Positions 1 to 5,260 of a stretch of DNA of 9,870 bases are shown in pieces. Source of the DNA: Marinagarivorans sp. UBA5868. Lineage in GTDB: Bacteria > Pseudomonadota > Gammaproteobacteria > Pseudomonadales > Cellvibrionaceae. A program made the position numbers and the translations under genes. Each line of letters opens with the position of its first letter. Within the stretch, counting starts at the first letter, position 1. The stretch is taken from NCBI GenBank assembly GCA_002432095.1, contig DJFQ01000190.1, forward strand, positions 24,053-33,922, in the 5' to 3' direction. Under the pieces are notes generated by a model. It saw only the letters and a list, made by a program, of their open reading frames with translations, did not search any database and was not told the origin of the DNA.

Positions 1-105
1 CTCGGTTACGATCACGAATCCGACAGCGAAGCTGAAGAGATGGAAGCTCTGGAAACCCACATTCTCGTCCAGCTTGGCTTTCCCGCTCCCTATGAGCCAC
101 ATTGA
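1..105 (+). CDS. ybeY: Endoribonuclease YbeY, C-terminal end (partial)
   Basis: The frame open from base 1 ends at a TGA at 103-105 and gives 34 residues beginning [14 protein letters not shown] and ending GFPAPYEPH. YbeY is a zinc-dependent endoribonuclease needed for 16S rRNA 3'-end maturation and ribosome quality control. The visible GYDH holds the last histidine of the family's HxxxHxxxxxH zinc site; the first two ligands lie outside the window. The acidic EAEEMEALE helix and the closing LGFPAPY are typical of the YbeY C-terminus. The next gene, corC, starts 41 bases downstream on the same strand, which matches the ybeZ-ybeY-ybeX-lnt cluster of gammaproteobacteria. A PhoH-like ybeZ is therefore expected just to the left. 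The identification rests on a short but distinctive tail and on gene order. Confidence 0.9.
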   Translation, partial: LGYDHESDSEAEEMEALETHILVQLGFPAPYEPH

Positions 106-146
106 CTCCTATTCCATGAACTCAACCGCCTTAACAGGACGCAATC

Positions 147-1022
147 ATGTCGGACGATCCGTCGAGTAGTCATTCTGCAGCAAATCCCGGGCGCCCTAAC
201 GAGCGCTCCTGGTTGGATCGTTTGCTGCAGAGCTTCTCCAATTCAGAACCCAAGTCTCAGGAAGAGCTGCTGCAGATCATCAAAGAAGCAGCCAGAAACC
301 ACGTACTCGACCCGGAAGCCTTGGAAATTATCGAGGGTGCCTTGGGTGTCTCCCACCTCCAGGTGCGCGAGATCATGGTTCCGCGCTCACAAATGGTTGT
401 CATCAAATGCGATGAGAAGCCCCGTGAGTTTCTCCCCAAGGTTATAGAATCCGGCCATTCCCGTTTCCCCGTGATCGGCGAGTCCATGGATGAGATCAAA
501 GGCATACTCTTGGCCAAAGATCTCCTGCCACTCATTCTCGATCCCCGAGAGGGTTTTAATCTCGCGGAAATCCTGCGCCCAGCCAATATCATTCCGGAAA
601 GCAAGCGTCTGAACGTGCTGCTTAAAGAATTCCGTGAAAAGCGCTATCACATGGCGCTGGTGATCGACGAATACGGGGGGGTTTCAGGGCTTGTGACCAT
701 CGAAGACATTCTTGAAGAGATTGTCGGCGACATCGAAGACGAGACCGATGACGACGAAGAGGACTTCATTCGCCAGGTGGCAGAACGCGATTTTATTCTC
801 AAAGCGCTGACACCGATTGAAGACTTCAATGATTACTTCAAGGCCGCTTTTAGTGACGACGAGTTCGATACCATCGGCGGCATTCTCACCCACGCGTTTG
901 GCCATATGCCGATTCGCAACGAGGTGGTCGAGCTAGATGGATTCACCTTTCGAGTACTCTACGCCGACAACCGCCAAATTCACTTGGTGCGCTTGACGGT
1001 GCCAGAAAGACCAGCAGTATGA
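147..1022 (+). CDS. corC: CorC/YbeX family CBS-domain protein
   Basis: This is a 291-residue cytoplasmic protein of the short CorC/YbeX type (E. coli YbeX is about the same length), without the membrane DUF21 domain of larger relatives. Two CBS domains span roughly residues 70-190; the first begins near VREIMVPRSQM, and the second includes HMALVIDEYGGVSGLVTIED. An acidic linker (DETDDDEED) leads to a CorC_HlyC domain at about 205-285, containing DEFDTIGG. The family has been linked to magnesium and cobalt efflux. Its position beside ybeY and lnt also suggests a role in ribosome or envelope maintenance, but the biochemical function is unsettled. AGGA at 136-139 lies 7 bases before the ATG, supporting this start. 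The stop overlaps the lnt start (ATGA), so the two genes are probably translationally coupled. Family assignment is sure; function is not. Confidence 0.95.
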   Translation: MSDDPSSSHSAANPGRPNERSWLDRLLQSFSNSEPKSQEELLQIIKEAARNHVLDPEALEIIEGALGVSHLQVREIMVPRSQMVVIKCDEKPREFLPKVIESGHSRFPVIGESMDEIKGILLAKDLLPLILDPREGFNLAEILRPANIIPESKRLNVLLKEFREKRYHMALVIDEYGGVSGLVTIEDILEEIVGDIEDETDDDEEDFIRQVAERDFILKALTPIEDFNDYFKAAFSDDEFDTIGGILTHAFGHMPIRNEVVELDGFTFRVLYADNRQIHLVRLTVPERPAV

Positions 1023-2551
1023 AGATGACAGGGCAAGCACCCTTTTGGCTGCGCGCACTCATTGCGCCCGTTGCCGGTGCGCTAATGCCTCTGTCACTTG
1101 CCCCTTATAACTGGTGGGCGTTGGGCCTACTGGGCACCGCGCTGCTCGGCGCTGCCACCTATCGAGAATCCGCGCGTCGCTGTTTGCTCCTGGGATTGGC
1201 CTTCGGCTTGGGAATGTATGGCTTTGGCGCGAGTTGGGTTTACATCAGCATAAACCAGTTCGGCTCCACCTCGGTGCCGCTGGCACTGCTGTTAACCAGT
1301 CTGTTCGTTGCGGGATTAGCGTTGTGCTTCTCCCTGCCCTTTTATATCTACGGCCGTTGGTTTAATAAAACCACTTGGAGCCTGCTGCTGGGTTTTCCGG
1401 CAATCTGGGTGATCAATGAATGGATGCGCACGTGGCTCCTTACCGGTTTCCCTTGGTTATATGTTGGTTATGGACACTTAAATACGCCTTTGGCCGGTTG
1501 GGCTCCACTATTGGGTGTGCTCGGCGTGGGATATATCGTGGTGTATTCAAGCTGTGTGTTGCTGGTTCTACGCCTGCGTGATTTATCCATGCGCGTTCAG
1601 ATTATTGCATTGAGCTGTGCTTTATTGTTTTGGCTGAGCGGCGCCCTGCTGCGCGATGTCCAGTGGACGAAGCTCGATGAAAAACCTATCGCTGTCGGTA
1701 TGGCTCAGGGCAACATTCCTCAAGAGCGAAAATGGGATCCACTTTATCTGCATGAAACATTTCGCATTTTTAATGACTTGTCGGCACCGCTATGGGACCT
1801 CGATTGGGTGATTTGGCCGGAAGCGGCTATTCCCCTGCTCTACCACGAAGCGCTGGCTGATCTGGAGTCACTCGCCGCGCAAGCCAACAAAACCGATACG
1901 GTGTTCATCACGGGAATTCTGTATGACAACCGCGAGTCGCAGAAGTACTACAACAGCATCGTAGCGGCGGGCAAAGGTTCCGGAATCACCTTTAAAACCC
2001 GTCTGGTTCCGTTCGGCGAATACGTTCCTATGGAACACTGGCTGCGCGGGCTGATCGAGTTCTTCAACCTGCCAACCTCAATCATTCATCCGGGACCGGA
2101 ATACGCAGAAGGTCTGCACGCGAAAGACGTCGTCATTGCACCTTCCATTTGTTATGAGGTGGTTTACCCAGATCTCGTCGCCGAACGCGCAGCCAGCGCT
2201 AATGTGTTGCTCACGGTCAGCAACGACGCTTGGTTCGGCCACTCCATCGGGCCGCTGCAACATTTTGAAATGGCCCAGATGCGTGCGCTGGAAACTGGTC
2301 GTTATATGGTGAGGGCCACCAACAACGGCGTCAGCGGCATTATCGATCCAAAAGGCCAAGTGGTAGTGAAAGGTGGACGTTCGACCCGAGAAGCGATCGT
2401 GGGGCAGGTGTTTTCTGCAACCGGGATCACGCCCTTTATTTTTTGGGGATCGCTGCCTACCGTGCTGTTGGCATTTGCAGTTCTGACCATGCTTAGCGTG
2501 CAGCAGGAAAAAGCCAAACGTCGAACTAAATCACAAGCATCCCTGGCGTGA
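1019..2551 (+). CDS. lnt: Apolipoprotein N-acyltransferase
   Basis: Lnt is the inner-membrane enzyme that transfers an acyl chain from a phospholipid to the amino group of the lipidated N-terminal cysteine of apolipoproteins, the last step of lipoprotein maturation. The 510-residue length is normal for the family. The N-terminal 210 residues form about six hydrophobic membrane segments. The periplasmic nitrilase domain follows (about 220-470), and a last hydrophobic segment lies near 472-495. The catalytic triad is visible as Glu268 (in WPEAAIP), Lys326 (in FKTRLVPFGEYVP) and Cys378 (in SICYEVVYPD). Glu334, Tyr379 and Glu380 also match conserved positions. The gene overlaps corC by four bases (ATGA). 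A second in-frame ATG two codons on (1025) is an alternative start with little effect. A hairpin about 60 bases downstream probably ends the operon. Confidence 0.97.
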   Translation: MKMTGQAPFWLRALIAPVAGALMPLSLAPYNWWALGLLGTALLGAATYRESARRCLLLGLAFGLGMYGFGASWVYISINQFGSTSVPLALLLTSLFVAGLALCFSLPFYIYGRWFNKTTWSLLLGFPAIWVINEWMRTWLLTGFPWLYVGYGHLNTPLAGWAPLLGVLGVGYIVVYSSCVLLVLRLRDLSMRVQIIALSCALLFWLSGALLRDVQWTKLDEKPIAVGMAQGNIPQERKWDPLYLHETFRIFNDLSAPLWDLDWVIWPEAAIPLLYHEALADLESLAAQANKTDTVFITGILYDNRESQKYYNSIVAAGKGSGITFKTRLVPFGEYVPMEHWLRGLIEFFNLPTSIIHPGPEYAEGLHAKDVVIAPSICYEVVYPDLVAERAASANVLLTVSNDAWFGHSIGPLQHFEMAQMRALETGRYMVRATNNGVSGIIDPKGQVVVKGGRSTREAIVGQVFSATGITPFIFWGSLPTVLLAFAVLTMLSVQQEKAKRRTKSQASLA

Positions 2552-2605
2552 TGCAGCAGTAAAAAGCAGCTTCAATTCGCCCTGTTTACGCTTTTAAGAC
2601 ACGCA

Positions 2606-2636
2606 TAAAAAAAGCCCCATCAGGGGCTTCGATTTT
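2606..2636. terminator. Convergent (bidirectional) hairpin terminator
   Basis: A 7-bp perfect stem, AAGCCCC (2612-2618) with GGGGCTT (2623-2629), closes a 4-base ATCA loop. On the - strand it is followed by seven Ts (the A run 2607-2613), a strong intrinsic terminator 16 bases past the dps stop. On the + strand the following sequence has only TTTT at 2633-2636, so it is weaker for lnt. It lies between two convergent genes, as expected for a shared terminator. Confidence 0.88.
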
Positions 2637-2644
2637 CGTCAGGG

Positions 2645-3115
2645 TCATCGCAAAGTTGCACGTAACATCCAAGCCGCTTTTTCGTGTACTCGCATCCGAT
2701 CCGATACTAGAGAAGCTGTGGATTCGTCTTTCGCATCTTGGGCGATACTCAGAACCTGCCGCGACGTTTTGACCACTTTTTCATGTCCTTGGGTTAGCAA
2801 CTTAAGCATCTCTTCAGCCGCGGGAACACCTTCGACTTCCTCGATTGAGCTCAACGATGCAAAGGCCTTATAAGTTCCAGGCGCCGCGACGCCCAATGTT
2901 CTAATCCGCTCTGCGATCACATCCACCGCGAGAGCCAACTCCGTATAGTGCTCTTCAAACATTAAATGCAGTTCGCGAAATTGGGGACCAGTGACGTTCC
3001 AGTGAAAATTATGAGTCTGCAAATACAAAGTGTAAGAGTCGGCTAATAGTTTCTTTAAGCCCTCAGCCACACTAATTCGATCTTGCTCTGCAATACCTAT
3101 ATCGATCTTGATCAT
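2645..3115 (-). CDS. dps: Dps family DNA-binding ferritin-like protein
   Basis: This 156-residue protein belongs to the Dps/miniferritin family, which forms dodecamers that oxidise Fe2+ with hydrogen peroxide and store the iron, protecting DNA in stress or stationary phase. Counting from the ATG at 3115, the intersubunit ferroxidase residues are all present: His38 (in HWNVTG), His50, Glu54 (in LHLMFEEHY), Asp65 and Glu69 (in VDVIAERI). These follow the spacing of E. coli His51, His63, Asp67, Asp78 and Glu82, with Glu replacing Asp at the third position. The N-terminus is short and not rich in lysine, unlike E. coli Dps, so direct DNA binding through the tail is doubtful. The longest frame begins at a TTG at 3121, but that codon abuts the AAGGAG ribosome binding site. 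The ATG six bases on is properly spaced. A strong terminator follows the gene. Confidence 0.95.
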   Translation of the reverse strand: MIKIDIGIAEQDRISVAEGLKKLLADSYTLYLQTHNFHWNVTGPQFRELHLMFEEHYTELALAVDVIAERIRTLGVAAPGTYKAFASLSSIEEVEGVPAAEEMLKLLTQGHEKVVKTSRQVLSIAQDAKDESTASLVSDRMRVHEKAAWMLRATLR

Positions 3116-3121
3116 AGTCAA

Positions 3122-3127
3122 CTCCTT
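3122..3127 (-). promoter_or_regulatory. Ribosome binding site that fixes the dps start
   Basis: AAGGAG on the - strand is followed by six bases (TTGACT) and then ATG at 3115. The upstream TTG touches this Shine-Dalgarno sequence directly and cannot be properly used as a start, so Dps begins MIKIDIG. Confidence 0.85.
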
Positions 3128-3325
3128 ACATGGGAAATAGTTAATATCAATCTCGGCAATAAATTCGGTTAAAAATCACCGCGATCAGAGCGTTCATCGC
3201 GACAAACAATACAAGCATTTTTCCACGCGCATTTGCAATGCATATTGCCATACCGAGCGTGCCGGCACTGTTAGCAAGACAACATTGGTCAAAAATGATT
3301 CGCTTTATTGTGTTGGCAACACTTT
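3128..3325. other. Intergenic leader between the Nudix gene and dps
   Basis: This AT-rich stretch of about 200 bases separates the Nudix stop from the dps ribosome binding site. No terminator with a T run in the - direction is visible, so read-through from the Nudix gene into dps is possible. The length also leaves room for a separate dps promoter, as expected for a stress-induced gene. I see no convincing -35/-10 pair and no clear Fur or OxyR site. It contains a 13-base palindrome at 3310-3322, an imperfect inverted repeat at 3181-3200 (GCGAT/ATCGC arms) and a 23-codon hydrophobic frame (3218-3147, -) that is probably not translated. Confidence 0.5.
3310..3322. repeat. 13-base palindrome just past the Nudix stop
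   Basis: GTGTTG-G-CAACAC is a perfect inverted repeat with a one-base centre; as RNA it would fold as a 5-bp stem with a 3-base loop. It lies 3 bases past the Nudix stop codon. A TTTTT run (3323-3327) follows it only on the + strand, where there is no gene to terminate. On the - strand it has no T run and would be a poor terminator. It could be a protein-binding site or chance. Confidence 0.4.
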
Positions 3326-3922
3326 TTATCTGTTTGTAAAACAAAGGGTGTTGAAGCGCTCATCCACTGCCAGGCGTAATAAAGCTGCAACACTGAGCGC
3401 GTCGGTAATTTCTCCCTTCAATACCATATCCACCGCGTCTGCAAGGGGAAGCTTGCGCAATTCAATATCCTCTGTTGGATCGAGATTTTGAGCGCAGGGA
3501 GAAAGGCCTCTGGCAAGATAAAGAACACCAGCTTCATCAGTGACGGAGTTTGACGTATGGATATGCATTAACTCTTCCCAGATCTCCGCCTGCAACCCCG
3601 CCTCTTCCGCCAACTCGCGTTTCGCACATGTTAATGTTGGCTCGTTTTCCTTAGCGCCACCTTCGGGAATTTCCCAGGTAAATTGGTTGAGCGTATAGCG
3701 ACTTTGGCGAACCAGCCAGGTATTACCATTGTCATCAACCGGGACAACTCCCACTGCCGTACCTTTAAAATGCACCAAGCCATAAATTCCGTCGGTGCCC
3801 GCTGGGGTTTTAACCTGCTCATGAGAGACACGTATCCAGGGATTTTCATACGCAACTCGCGAGCTAATGCGCTGCCAACCCCCCACTCTTTTTTCGGTTG
3901 AATTGGAATTTTGTTCGCTCAT
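3326..3922 (-). CDS. Nudix hydrolase, ADP-ribose/ADP-sugar pyrophosphatase type
   Basis: This 198-residue protein has a perfect Nudix box, GX5EX7REUXEEXGU, running from Gly88 to Leu110 (Glu94, Arg102, Glu103, Glu106, Glu107). That box binds Mg2+ and hydrolyses nucleoside diphosphates linked to another group X. The preceding sheet (TWLVRQSRY, then FTWEIPEGG) and the later HTSNSVTDE resemble ADP-ribose and ADP-sugar pyrophosphatases of the NudF type. The proline that marks many ADP-ribose enzymes about 15 residues past the box is Asn125 here, so the substrate is uncertain. The longest frame starts at a TTG at 3958; I prefer the ATG at 3922, giving MSEQNSNSTEKR, although its ribosome binding site (GAG, 6 bases upstream) is weak. 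The gene lies 52 bases after the cvpA-like gene on the same strand and is probably co-transcribed with it. Confidence 0.9.
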   Translation of the reverse strand: MSEQNSNSTEKRVGGWQRISSRVAYENPWIRVSHEQVKTPAGTDGIYGLVHFKGTAVGVVPVDDNGNTWLVRQSRYTLNQFTWEIPEGGAKENEPTLTCAKRELAEEAGLQAEIWEELMHIHTSNSVTDEAGVLYLARGLSPCAQNLDPTEDIELRKLPLADAVDMVLKGEITDALSVAALLRLAVDERFNTLCFTNR

Positions 3923-3974
3923 AAAAATCTCATCGGTCAAAATAAACGCGGTAGGCAAATTGCATTATTGAAAG

Positions 3975-5054
3975 CTAAAACTCCAGGACTTTCGCCGAAG
4001 ATTTTTTTGCCGCAGGTACATCTTTTTCATCAGTGATATGCATTTCGCCTTCATCGTCATACCATTGGTACAAACGTGGTGCTTCGAGATTTTCTGCTGC
4101 CGCGACGTCGCCACCAAGAAGCATCAGCAATTTCTGACCTTTATCAATTAACGATGGAGTCACTTTTCCACCGTTCTGTAGAAACGCCTGGATTTCTGCG
4201 TCATTTAGTAGTTCCGCCACCTCCGGCTGGGTTTTTAATTGTTCCACACGTGTCCAGATGTCCACTGTCTCCTGGGCAATTTTAGTTTCATTCCATCCTC
4301 CGGACTCCGGGGCAATCGTCTCACGCAGTTGTTTGACCGCCGGCTGACGCATCAACTGCTGGAACTCCACTGAGCGTTGCAGCTCCTCTGCATTACCCTG
4401 TTCTACAAGTGATTTAACATTTTCACTGCGGATTAATTCCTTAAATTCCGGCGACTGAACAGTCGTCTGCACGTCAGCCATGACTCGTGCAGGACTCTCG
4501 ACGATAGCCGCAGACATTCCCGCGAGCGCCTCCGAGCCACCACTTTGGCGGATATTCCAGTTGATCCAGCGCGACATCATCTGTCGTGACCAGGTGACCG
4601 CTGGCGAAGATGTATCGAGCCTGGGGTCAGCTTGTGCGCCCATGCGTTCTTGGCGTAGGTTCCAACTGTCCGCGAGAAACGCCAACCCCCACAACAGCGC
4701 TGCGCCCAAAACGGCCCCGTAGCCAATACTGACCACAGCACCGGCAAGCCTGTCAAAAATACGCGGGCCGATGGGCAAAGATTTGCTGATACCAAGCACA
4801 ATCAGCCGCACCACTAAACCGACGACAATGAAAATCACCGTCGCGCTAATGCCCCACCATACCGGGCGGCTCAAATTGATTGAGGCGAATTGAACGACCG
4901 CCCAGTCCGCTAGCCCTGGCGCAAAATAAGCCGAGGCGAAGTACGCCAGAACCAGGCTGGTTGCCGCGGCAAGCGACTTCCAAAAACCCTTCAACAATCC
5001 CAACAGCAGAAAAATCGCCAACCAGACGATTGCGGCTATCGTGAAATAATCCAC
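3975..5054 (-). CDS. CvpA-family membrane protein with long C-terminal extension
   Basis: The first 130 residues form four hydrophobic segments (about 5-25, 28-45, 66-90, 103-127) in the CvpA pattern, including GLLKGFWKSL and the basic loop before FDRLAGAVVS. E. coli CvpA is about 160 residues; it is needed for colicin V production and affects envelope stress tolerance, but its mechanism is unknown. This protein has 359 residues. The extra part contains helical units of the form PExxxLhxxxxVxxLh at about 201-225, 229-243 and 276-294, resembling STI1-like repeats. Near the C-terminus, residues 327-346 (LYQWYDDEGEMHITDEKDVP) match a DUF4124-like motif, usually found in exported proteins. The start is GTG, backed by GAGGAG six bases upstream. 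It is the first gene of a leftward unit and diverges from gcvP. The CvpA assignment is firm; the extension's function is unknown. Confidence 0.85.
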   Translation of the reverse strand: MDYFTIAAIVWLAIFLLLGLLKGFWKSLAAATSLVLAYFASAYFAPGLADWAVVQFASINLSRPVWWGISATVIFIVVGLVVRLIVLGISKSLPIGPRIFDRLAGAVVSIGYGAVLGAALLWGLAFLADSWNLRQERMGAQADPRLDTSSPAVTWSRQMMSRWINWNIRQSGGSEALAGMSAAIVESPARVMADVQTTVQSPEFKELIRSENVKSLVEQGNAEELQRSVEFQQLMRQPAVKQLRETIAPESGGWNETKIAQETVDIWTRVEQLKTQPEVAELLNDAEIQAFLQNGGKVTPSLIDKGQKLLMLLGGDVAAAENLEAPRLYQWYDDEGEMHITDEKDVPAAKKSSAKVLEF

Positions 5055-5060
5055 TTGTTT

Positions 5061-5066
5061 CTCCTC
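5061..5066 (-). promoter_or_regulatory. Ribosome binding site supporting the GTG start of the cvpA-like gene
   Basis: GAGGAG on the - strand is followed by AAACAA and then GTG at 5054-5052. The near-ideal Shine-Dalgarno sequence and 6-base spacing support this non-ATG start, which leads straight into the first membrane segment (MDYFTIAAIVWLAIF). Confidence 0.8.
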
Positions 5067-5116
5067 TTATTTCTGATCTGTCCCCGCTCCTCGCTGATCA
5101 TCGCCGCAGCATCACG

Positions 5117-5142
5117 CCTGCGCAGGGAAGTTTGCTACTATA
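5117..5142. promoter_or_regulatory. Putative divergent promoter core for gcvP and the cvpA-like gene
   Basis: On the + strand TGCTACTAT (5133-5141) is an extended -10 element (TG-n-TACTAT) with no good -35, about 120 bases before the gcvP ATG. On the - strand the same bases read TATAGT (5142-5137), a possible -10 for the cvpA-like gene, also lacking a clear -35. A perfect 10-base palindrome, CCTGCGCAGG (5117-5126), sits just upstream of the + strand element, where an operator or activator site could lie. I see no glycine riboswitch core in the leader between about 5148 and 5260. This is a prediction from motif resemblance only. Confidence 0.4.
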
Positions 5143-5260
5143 CGGCATTTATTTTGGCTGACGGCGATCAATATCCCCAGCCATAGCTGACAGCCTCTGC
5201 GCCCAACAGTCCGCTTTCGCACCATCTCCTATTTTCTTTCAAGTGTTACGGAAACCCGTT

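Noticed and set aside
3147..3344. A 65-codon - strand frame between the Nudix gene and dps
   Set aside because: It overlaps the end of the Nudix gene and has no ribosome binding site at its start. Only its last 23 codons look protein-like, and these are listed separately as a weak candidate.
5148..5260. Possible glycine riboswitch in the gcvP leader
   Set aside because: The conserved core expected of glycine aptamers is not visible. Only a short GGCTG/CAGCC inverted repeat is present, and the leader is too short for a tandem aptamer.
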